Shown: positions 1 through 11,520 of the stretch, in pieces
How positions within the stretch are numbered: position 1 is the first letter of the stretch
Layout of the letters: the number at the start of each line of letters is the position of its first letter
From: Gavia stellata
Lineage: Eukaryota > Chordata > Aves > Gaviiformes > Gaviidae
DNA length: 64,000 bases
Direction of reading: 5' to 3'
Assembly (NCBI RefSeq): GCF_030936135.1
Contig: NW_026777096.1
Location: 1-64,000, forward strand
Translations under genes and position numbers: made by a program
Notes under the pieces: model-generated
The model's input: the letters and a program-made list of their open reading frames with translations, nothing else
What the model was told of the DNA's origin: nothing
The model's database searches: none

Positions 1-53
1 TACCCCAGGGACCCCCCCTCGGCGAGGGGGGGACCCCCAGACCAAGCGTGGGG

Positions 54-740
54 TCTCTGAGACCCCCCCCACCCATCTGGGACCCTTCCACCCATCTGGG
101 ACCCCCCCACCCGCACATGGGTGCCTTGAGCCCCCCCCCACCCATATGAGACCCCCCCCCTCCCATCTGGGACCCCCCCACCCGCACATGGGTGCCTTGA
201 GCCCCCCCCACCCATATGAGACCCCCCCCCTCCCATCTGGGACCCCCCCACCCACACATGGGTGCCTTCAGCCCCCCCACCCATACGAGACCCCCCCCAC
301 ACCCATCTGGGACCCCCCCACCCGCACATGGGTGCCTTGAGCCCCCCCCACCCATATGAGACCCCCCCCCTCCCATCTGGGACCCCCCCACCCACACATG
401 GGTGCCTTCAGCCCCCCCACCCATACGAGACCCCCCCCACACCCATCTGGGACCTCCCCACCCGCACATGGGTGCCTTGAGCCCCCCCCACCCATATGAG
501 ACCCCCCCCACCCATCTGGGACCCCCCCACCCGCACATGGGTGCCTTGAGCCCCCCCCCCCCCCAATATGAGACCCCCCCCACCCATCTGGGACCCCCCC
601 ACACCCAAGTGTGGGGTCTCTGAGACCCCCCCCCCCCCCCCCATCTGGGACCCCCCCCACCCAAGTACAGGTGCCTTGAGACCCCCCCCCATTCGGGGTG
701 TCCCCGGGTGACCCCAGACCACCCCCCCGAGGCTCCCCCA
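54..740. repeat. 60-bp-class minisatellite in EHBP1L1 intron
   Basis: Tandem copies of a C-rich unit that alternates 'cccatctgggaccccccc' with 'gcacatgggtgccttgag' and 'cccatatgagacc'. It lies downstream of the last visible EHBP1L1 exon on the minus strand, so it is intronic. The long open frames across it on both strands are repeat artefacts. Confidence 0.85.
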
Positions 741-760
741 CCCCCCCCGGCCCCACTCAC

Positions 761-3700
761 CTCGGTTATTTCCAGGGGGGGGTCCAGGTCCCCCCCAGGG
801 CTGGGGGGGTCCCTTTGTGCCCCCCGTGGGGGGGACACCCCACAGTCACCCTCCTCCGCGGGGGGGGCTGGGGGAGAGGAAGGTCAGGGACTGGGGGGGG
901 CCGGGGGGGGGGTCCCACTCCCCCCCCTGCCCCCCCCCCATCCTACCTCTGCGCGGGGGGGGTGGGGGGGGCCCCCCCCGCCCGTCCTCCTCCTCCGCCA
1001 GCGCCTGCAGCTCCCGGGGTGACGCTGGGACACGGGGGGGGGTCAGGGCCACCCCCCCCATGGCACTGGGGGGGTCACGGCCACCCCCCCCAGCACCCCC
1101 ATGGCATTGGGGGGGTCACAGCCACCCCCCCCCGCACCCCCATGGCATTGGGGGGGTCACGGGGACCGGGGTGCTTTGGGGACAGAGCCAGGGGGGGGTT
1201 GGGGACAAATGGGGGGGGGGGTTGGGGACAGAGCGGGGACCCACCTCGGGGGGTGAGGGGGGGCCCCCCCTCGTCCTCTTCCCCCCCCTCGGGGTCGCTC
1301 TCGAAGTCCCCCAGGTCGGCCACCTCCCCCGGGCGGCTCAGCAGGCTGGCCACGCTCTGCATGTCCTCCTCCCTGGGGACACACGTGTCCCCAAGTGTCC
1401 CCAGCGCCCCCCCGGCGTCCCCAGCACCCCCCCGGTGTCCCCTCCAACGTGTCCCCCCACGTCCCTGCTCCCCAGCATCCCCCCTTGTCCCCAATGTCCC
1501 CCCCAGTGTCCCCTCCAACGTCCCCAGCACGTCCCCAACGTCCTCCCTAATGTCCCCTCCAATGTCCCCAAAGGGTCCCCAATGTCCCCTCCCACAGCGG
1601 GTCCCCCCCATGTCCCTGGTCCCCAATATCCCCCCCTCGTCCCCAACGTCCCCCCCCCGTGTCCCCACATCCCCAATGTCCCCAGCAGGTCCCTGACATC
1701 ACCTGTCCCCGTGTTCCTCTGCCAGCGTCCCCAATACCCCTTCGCTGTCCCTGACACCCCCACGTCCCCAAGACCCCCTGATGTCCCCAATGTCCCCACC
1801 ACCCCCTTAAAGTCCCCAAGACCCCCCCATCCCCCCAATGTCCCCATCACCCCCTTAACGTCCCAAGACCCCCCTGTCCCCCCGATGTCCCCACCACCCC
1901 CTTAAAGTCCCCAAGACCCCCCCGTCCCCCCAATGTCCCCACCACCCCCTTAATGTCCCCAAGACCCCCCTGTCCCCCCGATGTCCCCATCACCCCCTTA
2001 ACGTCCCCAAGACCCCCCTGTCCCCCTGATGTCCCCGATGTCCCCATCACCCCCTTAATGTCCCCAAGACCCCCCTGTCCCCCCAATGTCCCCATCACCC
2101 CCTTAACGTCCCCAAGACCCCCCTGTCCCCCCGATGTCCCCAATGTCCCCATCACCCCCTTAATGTCCCCAAGACCCCCCTGTCCCCCCGATGTCCCCGA
2201 TGTCCCCATCACCCCCTTAACGTCCCCAAGACCCCAATGTCCCCCCGATGTCCCCAATGTCCCCATCACCCCCTTAATGTCCCCAAGACCCCAATGTCCC
2301 CCCATGTCCCCAATGTCCCCAAGAGCCCCACAACGTCCCCATCACCCCCAAGCCCCCCCATGTCCCCAAGACCCCCACTCCCCCCCCAGGCCCCCCAGCC
2401 CCGGTGCCCCCCGAGTCCCCCCGACGCCCCCACGGTCCCCAGCCCCCCGCCGAGGTCCCCAGCCCCCAATGTCCCCCGTCCCCCCGGTCCCCGGTCCCCC
2501 CTCACGTGGGGTGCCCCTCGAGCAGGACGCTGGCGCTGAGGCGCAGGCGGAGGGTGGCGGCCGCCACCTTGCGCGAGCGGGGGCGCAGGGACAGGGACAG
2601 GGGGGTCCCCTGTGCCCCCCCCGCCGCGGGCCCGCCAGGCGCCCCAGGTCCAGCGCCGCCCCCGCCACCACCGAGCGGCGCCCCCGCGACTCCTGGGGGG
2701 ACGGGGGGGTCAGCCGCCGCGCACCCCGGGACCCCCGTCCACCCCCGGCACCCCCAACTCCCCGGGGGACCCCCGGCACCCCCGTCCATCCAGGGGACCC
2801 CAGTGGGACCCCCACCCACCCAGGGGACCCCCATCTCCCCAGGGGACCCCCGGCAGGACCCCCATCATCCCAGGGGACCCCCAGGAGGACCCCCACCCAC
2901 CCAGGGGACCCCCAGCACCCCAGGGGACCCCCAGCAGGACCCCCACTCACCCAGGGGACCCCCAGCACCCCCAGGACCCCCATCCACCCCCGGCACCCCC
3001 AACTCCCCGGGGGACCCCCGGCAGGACCCCCATCATCCCAGGGGACCCCCAGCAGGACCCCCGTCCACCCAGGGGACCCCAGTGGGACCCCCCACCAGCA
3101 CCCCCGGGACCCCCGTCCACCCAGGGGACCCCCATCTCCCCAGGGGACCCCCAGCAGGACCCCCGTCCACCCCCGGGACCCCCATCTCCCCGGGGGACCC
3201 CAGTGGGACCCCCATCATCCCAGGGGACCCCCAGCACCCCCGGGAGCCCCATCTCCCCGGGGGACCCCCAGCGGGACCCCCACCCACCCAGGGGACCCCC
3301 GGCACCCCCGGGACCCCCGTCCACACAGGGGACCCCAGTGGGACCCCCACCCACCCAGGGGACCCCCAGCACCCCCGGGACCCCCGTCCACACAGGGGAC
3401 CCCAGTGGGACCCCCACTCACCCAGGGGACCCCCAGCACCCCCGGGACCTCCGTCCACCCCCGGGACCCCCATCTCCCCGGGGGACCCCCAGCAGGACCC
3501 CCACCCACCCAGGGGACCCCTGGCACCCCCGGGACCCCCGTCCACACAGGGGACCCCAGTGGGACCCCCACCTCCCCTGGGACCCCCATCTCCCCAGGGG
3601 ACCCCCAGCAGGACCCCCACCCACCCCGTCCACCCAGGGGACCCCAGTGGGACCCCCACCCACCCAGGGGACCCCCAGCAGGACCCCCGTCACCCGGGGG

Positions 3701-6680
3701 ACCCCCGTCCTGACCCCCGTACCCCCATGGGGACCCCACTTCCCCCCATAGGGACCCACGGGGTCCCCCCAGCAGGACCCCCAGGCGCCCCCCCTCACGT
3801 TCTCGATGAGGAAGGTCCACTCCTTATCATCGTAGGTGGGGGCGTGGGGGTCCTGGGGGGCGGGGGGGTCCCCGTCAGCACACGGGGGGGGACACGGGCC
3901 TGGGGCACGGGGGGGCACCGGGGGGCGCGAGGGGACACCGCACGGGGGGGGGACCCGGGGGGGGACACGAGTGGGGACCCCGCGGGAGAGGGGATGTTGG
4001 GGGGGGTGACACGAGTGGGGACCCCGCAGGGGGACAATGACACGAATGGGGACCCTGTGGGGGGGACAACAACACGAATGGGGACCACGGGGGGTGTGTG
4101 ACCTGAGTGGGGACCCCGGGGGGGGGACAACGACAGGAGTGGGGACCACGGGGGGCGTGTGACACAAATGGGGACCACGGGGTGTGGGTGTGACACGAGT
4201 GGGGACCCGGGGGCGGGACAACGACAGGAGTGGGGACCCCGGGAGGGGGGGGTGTGTGACACGAGTGGGGACCCGGGGGGGGTGTGTGACACGAGTGGGG
4301 ACCCGGGGGGGGACAAGGACACGAGTGGGGACCTCGGGGGGGTGTGTGTGACACGAGTGGGGACCCCGGGGGGGGGCAACGACAGGAGTGGGGACCCCGG
4401 GGGGGGTGTGTGACACGAGTGGGGACCCGGGGGGGGACAAGGACACGAGTGGGGACCCCGGGGGGTGTGTGTGACACGAGTGGGGACCCCGGGGGGGGCG
4501 CACCCGGTAGAGGGTGACGACGACCTCGATGCTCTCGGGGACCACCCAGACGACCATCCCCCGGTAGGGGTTCTCGATGCCGGGCTGCCAGCTGTGGGGC
4601 TGCACCCCCCGTCAGCCCCCGCCCCACGGCCCCCCCACTGCCCCACAGCCCCACCTCCCAGCCCCACGGCGCCCCACGGCCCCCCCACTGCCCCACAGCC
4701 CCCCGTGGACCCCCTGGATCCCCCCCCCAAATCCCCCAGCCCCACGGATCCCCATGGAAGCCCCAACCCCACGGACCCCACAGGGACCCCCCCAGCCCCA
4801 CGGACACCCCCAGCCCCCTCCAGCCTCACAGCCCCTCCCAGCCCCATAGGAACCCCCCAGCCCCATAATACCTGCCCGGCCCCCCGGCCCCACAGGGGCC
4901 CTCCAGCCCCGCAGACCCCCCGGCCCCACAGGACCCCCCCCGGCCCCACAGGACCCCCTCCGGACCCCCCCCACCTTGGAGCAGACGCGGCGGTTGCGCC
5001 TCGTCCAGACGACGGTGAGTTTGTCGGGCTGCCTGGGGGGGGCCGGGGGGGTCAGGCACGGGGGGGTCAGCCCCACGGCGGCCCCAGCCCCACGGCGGCC
5101 TCTCCCAGCCCCATGGGACCCCCAGCCCCACGGCAGCCTCAGCCCCACAGCGGCCTCAGCCCCACGGCAGACCCCCCCCCAGCCCCACGGGACCCCCCAG
5201 CCCCACGGCAGCCTCAGCCCCACGGCAGACCCCCCCCCAGCCCCATGGGACCCCCCAGCCCCACGGCAGACCCCCCCCCAGCCCCATGGGACCCCCCCCA
5301 GCCCCACGGCAGGGTGTGGGGCGGCTCCTCTCGCCCTGTGGGTGCAGGGTGGGGCCGTGGGGCCTCCCCACAGATAACGGCAGCGGCACCCGCCCACGGC
5401 CCCAGAGCTGCCCCTATAGAAGCCCTACGGCAGCCCCATAGGAGCCCTATGGCAGCGCCTATACTGACCCCCTTACAAACCCTATAGCAGTCCCTATAGC
5501 AGTCCCTATAGCAAACCTTATACAGAGCCCATTGCACCCCTTTACTGACCCCACTGTGGCCCCTATAGCAGCCCCTATAGCTGCCCCATTGCAGTCCCTA
5601 TAGCTGCTGCATTGCACCCCCATAGCCGCCCCATTGCAGTCCCTATAGCTGCTGCATTGCACCCCCATAGCTGCCCCTATAGCTGCCCCATTGCACCCCT
5701 GTGCTGATGCCACTGTACCCTATAGCTGCGCCATAGCAGCCCCTATAGCTGTCCCATTTCACCCTTACAGCTGCCCCATTACAGCCCCCATAGCTGCCCC
5801 ACAGCAGCCCCTATAGCTGCCCCATAGCTGCCCCATTACAGCCCCCATAGCTGCCCCATTACAGCCCCCATAGCTGCCCCTATAGCTGCCCCATTACAGC
5901 CCCCATAGCTGCCCCTACAGCTGCCCCTATAGCTGCTCCACAGCAGCCCCCATAGCTGCCCCATAGCAGCCCCCATAGCTGCCCCATAGCAGCCCCGCCG
6001 CCCCATGGCCCTTCCCCCCCGTGAGTCACCCCACGTTGCTCAACCGCCTGCGGGGCCGCGCCCCACGGCACCCACTGGGGGGGGGGGGCGTGTGGGGCAG
6101 GAGACCCCCCCCCCGGCCAGAGGTCCCCCCCACCCCCCCCCCGGGCAGGTGTGGGCGCTCCGGGGGGGGCAGGGCTAAGTTTAGCCCCCCCGGGGGGGGA
6201 GGGGGAAACCGGACACCCCCGGCGGGGAGGGGGGGTGGGGGGAGGGGGGAGGGGGGCCCCCCCCGGGGCTATTTTTAGCTCCGGACTCGCCGTTTCCCGC
6301 CCCGGCCCCATTTAGGGGCATTTTCGACTCAAAACGAAACCGGGGAAGGGGGGGGCGGGGCCGCGGGGGGAGGGGCGGTGGGGATCCCCCCCCCCATCCC
6401 CCCCCCAAGGGGCGGGGAGCGGCTGCCCCACGGACCCCCATAGGGACCCCGTGTCGGCCCGGGGGGGTCAGGGGGGGTCCCGGGGGGGTCCCCGGGGATC
6501 GCGGGGTTTTGGGGGGTCCCGGGGGGTCCCGGGGGGGTTGGGGGTCCCGGGGGGGTCCCGGGGGGGCCCCACTCACCAGCTCCCGCCGCCCTCCACCAGC
6601 AGCTCCTCCAGCGCCGCCACGAAGCGCACCTTGGCCGCCCGCTTCCCCGCGCGCTGCAGCCGCTTCCACACCGGCCCCAT
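761..6680 (-). CDS. EHBP1L1: EHBP1L1, EH domain-binding protein 1-like 1 (N-terminal part)
   Basis: Eight exons on the minus strand: 6577-6680, 4975-5032, 4504-4599, 3799-3852, 2506-2692, 1245-1372, 947-1024 and 761-800. The start codon at 6680 gives MGPVWKRLQRAGKRAAKVRF, the typical EHBP1-family opening. Next come PDKLTVVWTRRNRRVCSK, HSWQPGIENPYRGMVVW and YDDKEWTFLIEN (the N-terminal C2 domain), then an acidic EEDMQSVASL...DLGDFESDPEG stretch. The family links Rab8/Rab10 membranes to EHD proteins and actin. The central region, CH domain and bMERB domain lie beyond the left edge. Exon 2506-2692 changes frame by one base at the 8-C run 2615-2622. The splice phases on either side agree if one base is missing there, so an assembly error is likely. 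The last exon (761-800) is the least certain. Confidence 0.9.
1376..2500. repeat. minisatellite, 'ccccatcacccccttaa(c/t)gtccccaagacccccctgt' type
   Basis: EHBP1L1 intron between exons 2506-2692 and 1245-1372. From about 1760 to 2350 a unit of about 45-60 bases is repeated with little change. The sequence on either side is looser 'tgtccccaa' repeat. No exon is visible here. Confidence 0.85.
2700..3790. repeat. minisatellite of 'caggggacccccagcaggac' units
   Basis: Fills the EHBP1L1 intron between exons 3799-3852 and 2506-2692. Units of about 20-30 bases built on 'ccaggggacccc(c/a)' are interleaved with 'cacccccgggacccccgtcc'. No coding signal other than repeat-driven open frames. Confidence 0.85.
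3870..4500. repeat. G-rich minisatellite 'gacacgagtggggacccc'
   Basis: About 20 copies of a 25-35 base unit, 'acgagtggggaccccgggggggg' with 'gtgtgtgac' spacers, between EHBP1L1 exons 4504-4599 and 3799-3852. Here the G-rich strand is plus, opposite to the arrays on either side. Confidence 0.85.
4605..5320. repeat. 'cagccccacgg' repeats around EHBP1L1 exon 2
   Basis: Two arrays of 'agccccacggc' units (about 4605-4970 and 5070-5320) flank the unique exon 4975-5032. The right-hand array has longer units, 'ccccacggcagacccccccc'. Confidence 0.8.
5370..6010. repeat. 'ccctatagctgccccattacag' minisatellite
   Basis: An array of 10-27 base units, 'cccctatagc(a/t)g(c)cccatt', in EHBP1L1 intron 1. It is richer in A and T than its neighbours, and the unit carries TATAG. 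Confidence 0.8.
6269..6317. promoter_or_regulatory. MEF2-like and CArG-like sites in EHBP1L1 intron 1
   Basis: CTATTTTTAG at 6269-6278 matches the MEF2 consensus YTAWWWWTAR. CCATTTAGGG at 6308-6317 is one base from a CArG box, CC(A/T)6GG. They stand out as the only A/T-rich words in a G/C desert, within 400 bases of exon 1. This is a motif match only. Confidence 0.35.
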
Positions 6681-6964
6681 GGCCCCCCCGGGCCCCCCCG
6701 GACCCCCCCCCGGGACACCCCCGGGACACCGCCCGGGACACCCCCCGGGACACCCCCCCGGGACACCCCCGGAACACCCCACGGAACACCCCCGGGCCGC
6801 CCCACCCGGGCCGGGATCGGGTCCCGCTGCCGACAGCTCCGGGGCCGCCCCCCCGCCCCCCCCGGGGCCGCCCCCCCCCCGCGCACACCGCCCCCCCCCG
6901 CGCGGGGCGCGGTCCGGCCCCGCCCGGGCAGGAAACGGGCCCGGGCGGGAGGAGCCTCCCCCCC
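6681..6964 (-). promoter_or_regulatory. EHBP1L1 CpG promoter region
   Basis: CpG-rich sequence directly upstream of the EHBP1L1 start codon, with repeated 'cccgggacaccccc' words. No TATA box. The transcription start cannot be placed by eye. Confidence 0.4.
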
Positions 6965-7480
6965 CCCCCGGGCCATATACGTAACCGCTTCCCCTATAGG
7001 GCCCCCCCGGGGCCATACAGACCCCCCCCCGGGGCCATACAGACCCCCCCCGGGGCCATATACCCCCCCCCGGGGCCATATACGTAACCGCTTCCCATAT
7101 AGGGCCCCCCCGGGGCCATACAGACCGCCCCGGGCCATATACATAACTGCTTCCCCTATAGGGCCCCCCCGGGGCCATACAGACCCCCCCCCGGGGCCAT
7201 ATAGACACCCCCCCCCCGGGGCCATATACCCCCCCCGGGCCATATATGTAACCACCTCCCTTATAGCCCCCCCCCACCATATATCTTGTGCCCGGGCCAT
7301 ATAGCCACGCCCCCGGGGCATATATTCGCCCCCCCACCCGGGCCATATATGTAACCAGTTTCCCTACAGGCCCTCCCCCAGTCCATATAGGTCCCCCCGG
7401 GCCATATGTCTGCCCCCCCCCATATTTGCCCCCCCCCAGTCCCTATAGACCCCCCCGGGCCATATATGTGCCCCCCCCCC
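6965..7480. repeat. 'ccgggccatatacgtaacc' minisatellite
   Basis: A tandem array with units of about 30-60 bases built from 'ccccccggggccatata', 'cgtaaccgcttcccctatag' and 'ggccatacagacc'. It lies between EHBP1L1 and ZNRD2, where mammals have FAM89B. No FAM89B coding sequence is visible. Confidence 0.8.
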
Positions 7481-7494
7481 CCCCCGGCCAGAGA

Positions 7495-8400
7495 CAGCCC
7501 CCACCTGCACAGCCTGTCCCAGGCAGCCCTGCCCCACAGCCCCCCCAACCTGCCCCACGGCGCCCCCAACCTGCCCCACGGCCCCTTAACCTCACCCCAC
7601 AGCCCCCCCCAGCCCCCCAACCTGCCCCCCCAGCCCCCCAACCTGCCCCACAGCCCCCCATACCCACCCCTCAGCCCCCCAACCTGCCCCACAGCCCCCC
7701 ATACCCACCCCTCAGCCCCCCAACCTGCCCCCCCAGCCCCCCAACCTGCCCCACAGCCCCTGAAACCTGCCCCCCAGCCCCCTAAACTCACCCCACAGCC
7801 CCCCAACCTGCCCCACACCCCCCCATACCCACCCCTCAGCCCCCCCAACCTGCCCCACAGCCCCCCATACCCACCCCTCAGCCCCCCAACCTGCCCCTCA
7901 GCCCCTCAAACCCACCTCACAGCCACCCCAACCTGCCCCACAGCCCCCCCAAATGCATCCTCCAGCCCCCAAACCCACCCCTCAGCCCCCCAAACCTGCC
8001 CCTCAGCCCCCCAGCCTGCCCCACAGCCCCCCCCAACCCCACCCCCCAGCCCCCCAACCTGCCCCCCAGCCCCTCAAACCCACCTCACAGCCCCCCCAAC
8101 CTGCCCCACAGCCCCCCCAAATGCATCCTCCAGCCCCCAAACCCACCCCTCAGCCCCCCAAACCTGCCCCTCAGCCCCCAGCCTGCCCCACAGCCCCCCC
8201 CAACCCCACCCCCCAGCCCCCCCAACCTGCCCCACAGCCCCTCAAACCCACCTCACAGCCCCCCCAACCTGCCCCACAGCCCCCACAAATGCATCCTCCA
8301 GCCCCCAAACCTGCCCCTCAGCCCCCCAAACCCACCCCTCAGCCCCCCAACCCGCCCCACAGCCCCCTGAAACCTGCCCACAGCCCCCCAACCCGCCCCC
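7495..8400. repeat. 'cccccaacctgccccacag' minisatellite
   Basis: Units of about 20-24 bases ('agccccccaacctgcccca') with a larger period in the right half. There, blocks of about 110-150 bases containing 'aaatgcatcctccagccccc' recur three times (near 7950, 8110 and 8280). This is downstream of ZNRD2 on the minus strand. No gene seen. Confidence 0.85.
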
Positions 8401-8476
8401 CAGCCCCAGGGACGGCGCGAGGGCCCCCCAGTGAGGAGCGGGAGGCAGTGGGGGGTGAGTGCCGCGGGCAGAGCCT

Positions 8477-10465
8477 TTATGGGGGGGTGCCGGGGGGGGC
8501 GAGGGCCTGCAGCCCCCCCAGCGCCTCGGCGCAGGCCCGCACCAGGGCGCAGAGCTGGGTGCTGCCCTCGGCCGAGGCCGTGCGGGGCAGCTCCCGCGCC
8601 GCCCACCCCAACTTCTCCAGCACCGCCGCCCGCGCAGCGCCCACCGCCGCCTCCCCGGGGGGCCCGGGGGGACTGGGGGGGCCGGGGGGGGCCCCCCGCA
8701 ACCCCGTCGCGGCTCCCTCGCAGTGCTCGGGGCGGGGGGCGGCCGGCTGGCGGGGGGGCGGCGGGGGGGTGGTGGGGGGCTCCGGGGCTGCGGGGTGGAG
8801 GGCGGGGGGTCAGGGGGGGACGGAGCCGGGCAGGGCCCCGGCCCCCCATCCTGCCCCAGCCCCACACCCCGGCCCCACACCTCGACCCCAGCCCCCCATC
8901 CCGTGCCCACACCCCATTCCATCCCCAGCCCCACACCCCCTCCCCAGCCCCCTATTTCCATCCCCAGACCCCCATCTGGACCTCAGCCCCCCACCCCTGT
9001 CCCCAGCCCCCCCATCTCCCTCCCCAGCCCCACACCTCGACCCCAGCCCCCTATCCTGTCCCAGCCCCCCCATCTCCCTCCCCAGCCCCCCATCTCCAGC
9101 CCCACACCTCGACCCCAGCCCCCTATCCTGCCCCAGCCCCCCATCTCCATCCCCAGCCCCACACCCCCTCCCCAGCCCCACGGCTCCCAGACCTCCCCCC
9201 CCATCTCCAGCCCCCCCCCAGCTCCATCCTCAACCCCCATCCCAGCCCCCCATCCCCAGCCCCCCCAGCCCCCCAGCCCCCCCCATCCCCGTGCCCACCG
9301 GGCCCCCCCCCGCCGTCGCCGTCCAGCCCCTGGCACGCCACGCAGAGGAGCTGCTGCTGCTTGTCCTGCAGCAGGATGGTCTGGGGGGGCGCGGGGGGGT
9401 CAGCGCGGCCCCCGGCCCCGATCCCCCCGCCCCACATCTCTGGGTCCCTGCCCCACACCGCTGGGTCCCTGCCCCGCACCGCTGGGTCCCTGCCCCACAT
9501 CTCCGGGGCCCTGCCCCACATCTCCGGGGCCCTGCCCCGCACCGCTGGGTCCCTGCCCCGCACCGCTGGGTCCCTGCCCCACATCTCCGGGGCCCTGCCC
9601 CGCACCGCTGGGTCCCTGCCCCCCATCTCCGGGGCCCTGCCCCACATCTCCGGGGCCCTGCCCCATTCCCAGCCCTGCGCCCCCCCCCCCCCCGTTCCCC
9701 ACTGCACCCCCACACGCAGCCCCGCGCCCCCCACCCCATGCGCAGCCCACATCCCCGCCCCATTCCCACCCCCCCGCCCGTTCTTAGCCCCACGGCCCCC
9801 AGCCCCACACCCCCCCGCCCCCAAACCTCCCCCCCCGCCGTTCCCAAGCGCCCCCCGCCCCCCCCCGTTCCCGGCCCCCCCCCGGGCCCCCCCGTAGCGC
9901 ACCCCGCAGTGGGGGCAGCACCGCCCCAGCATGCGGTACCCCCGCAGCAGCAGCTGCCCCATGGCCCGGCTGACCCGCTCCTGCCGCCCCCGCCGCGCCT
10001 CCACCTCCGCCGCCTCCGGGGACGGCTCCGCGCCTGCGGGACACGGCGGGGGGGGGGCCCGGTTACCGGCGGGGGGGGGGGTCCCGGTTACCGGCGGGGG
10101 GGGGGTCCCGGTTACCGGCGGGGGGGGGGTCCCGGTTACCGGCGGGGGGGGGCCCGGTTACCGGCGGGGGAGGAGCGAACGGGACACGGCGGGGCCGGGG
10201 ACCGTCACCGGGGGCGGGAGGGGGGGGGGGAACCGGTGGGGGGGGTCCCGGAACGCGGAAGTGGGGGGGGCAGGGAGGCCCGAGTGCACCGGGGTCGCGG
10301 CCCCGGGGGGCCCGGGAAGGGCGGGGGGGGCCCGGGACGGTGGGGGGGGGGGGGGGCCGGGGGGGTGGGGGGGTGTCCCGGGGGTGGGGGGGTCCAGGGG
10401 GGGGCCCCGGGGGGGGTGGGGGTGGGGGTGTCCCCGCCGCGCCCCGCACCCGCGTTCAGGGCCAT
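8477..10465 (-). CDS. ZNRD2: ZNRD2 (SSSCA1), zinc-ribbon protein
   Basis: Four exons on the minus strand: 10450-10465 (MALNA), 9903-10033, 9299-9380 and 8477-8787. Exon 2 gives ARRGRQERVSRAMGQLLLRG then YRMLGRCCPHCG. Exon 3 gives TILLQDKQQQLLCVACQ. The two CxxC pairs (CPHC and CVAC) form the zinc ribbon. Exon 4 gives RPEHCEGAATGLRG and, near the end, STQLCALVRACAEALGGLQAL, matching the human C-terminal helix. The predicted length of about 180 residues is near the human 199. The human protein (p27) is an autoantigen and binds tankyrase. The stop codon at 8477-8479 lies inside CATAAAG, which may also act as a weak poly(A) signal. The neighbour EHBP1L1 keeps the human relative orientation. Confidence 0.92.
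8795..9298. repeat. 'ccccagccccccatctccatc' repeat in ZNRD2 intron 3
   Basis: An imperfect array of 'cccagcccc(a/c)(c/a)acc' and 'ccatctcc(a/c)tcc' words fills the intron between exons 3 and 4. Confidence 0.75.
9400..9680. repeat. 'tgccccacatctccggggccc' minisatellite in ZNRD2 intron 2
   Basis: About 11 units of 21 bases in two versions, 'ccgcaccgctgggtccctgc' and 'ccacatctccggggccctgc', mixed in no simple order. Confidence 0.8.
10045..10175. repeat. 'ggttaccggcggggggggg' short array in ZNRD2 intron 1
   Basis: Five to six copies of a 22-25 base unit containing GGTTACC followed by a long G run. Confidence 0.8.
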
Positions 10466-10496
10466 GGTCGCTGCGGAGACGGCGCCGCGCCGGAAC

Positions 10497-10504
10497 TGAC
10501 GTCA
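10497..10504. promoter_or_regulatory. CRE palindrome TGACGTCA upstream of ZNRD2
   Basis: A full CREB/ATF palindrome about 32 bases upstream of the ZNRD2 start codon. It is likely in the core promoter. The next gene's poly(A) signal is only about 300 bases away. Confidence 0.5.
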
Positions 10505-10805
10505 CGGGGGAGGGACCCGGATGGAAACAATCTCCCGGGCGGAAACAAACGGCCAACGGCGGTAAAAAGGGTCCGGGGGGCGCCAAAAAGGGTCCGGCGG
10601 TCCGTCCTCGAAATGGGGCCGGGTCCCCCCCGCGCCCCCAGAACGGGGGTTCCCCCCGCGCCCCCAGAACGGGGGTTCCCCCCCGCCCGCGCCCCCAGAA
10701 CGGGGGTTCCCCCCCCGCCCTCCCCCGCCTTACCAGGGACGGGGGGGGTGTGACACCCCCCACCCCCAAAAGAGGACACAGGGAGGCAGAGAGTCGGTGA
10801 AAACC

Positions 10806-11003
10806 TTTATTTTGCTGGAAAATCGGGGGGGTGAAGGGGGGGGCACCCCGGGGGGAGAGGGGGGGCGGGGGGGTCCCACCCTCGGGGGAGGGGGGCAGGG
10901 AGGCCCCGGGGGGGCGTGGGGGCGAGTCGGGGGAAGCTCCGTACAAAAAGGGGGGGCGCAGGCGGCTGGGGGGGGGCGCGGGCTCCGTCCGAGGCCGCCG
11001 GAC
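10806..11003 (-). other. RBM4: RBM4 copy 1, 3' UTR exon with AATAAA
   Basis: On the minus strand an acceptor (ctgctctcttccag) opens an exon at 11003. It ends near AATAAA, whose complement is 10806-10811. The last coding exon ends with a GT donor just after the stop codon, so the UTR is spliced, as I recall for mammalian RBM4. This sequence does not resemble the copy 2 UTR. Confidence 0.6.
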
Positions 11004-11520
11004 CTGGAAGAGAGCAGAGAGGTGAGAGGGGGGGCGGGCGCCGGCCCGGGGACGGACGGACGGACGGACGGCGGGACAGACGGGGACGCGGAGGTGACGG
11101 TGGCGACGGCGCCCGCTCTGGTGAGGGGTGGGGCGTGTGTGGGGCGGGGGGGGGGGCCGAGGCAGCCCCACCCCCTCCTCCCGCGGCCCCGGTGACGGGG
11201 GAGGGAGCGCGGCGGCGGCGGTGACGGCGGCGGCGGCCCGGGACACGTCTGACCTGACGCGGCGGCGTCCGGGGGGGCCCTCCGGGGCGGCGGCGAGTCC
11301 CCGGTTGGTCGGCGGTGCTCCGCCGCGGCGTCGCCTCCTGCCGGGGGAAGGCCCGTTACCCGCCGGCACCGGCGTCGCCGGACGGGACCGACGGCGGTGC
11401 CCGGCGTCGGCCGAGCGTCCCCCGCGAACGCCGCTCGCCCCGCGGGAGCCGAGCTCCACCCTCGGCAGCGCCGGGGCTCGCCCGGCCGGCGCGGCCCCGG
11501 CGTCGGCGCTCACCTCCGGC

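Noticed and set aside
268-756. Glycine-rich protein frames on the minus strand at the left edge
   Set aside because: They follow the minisatellite exactly and lie in an EHBP1L1 intron.
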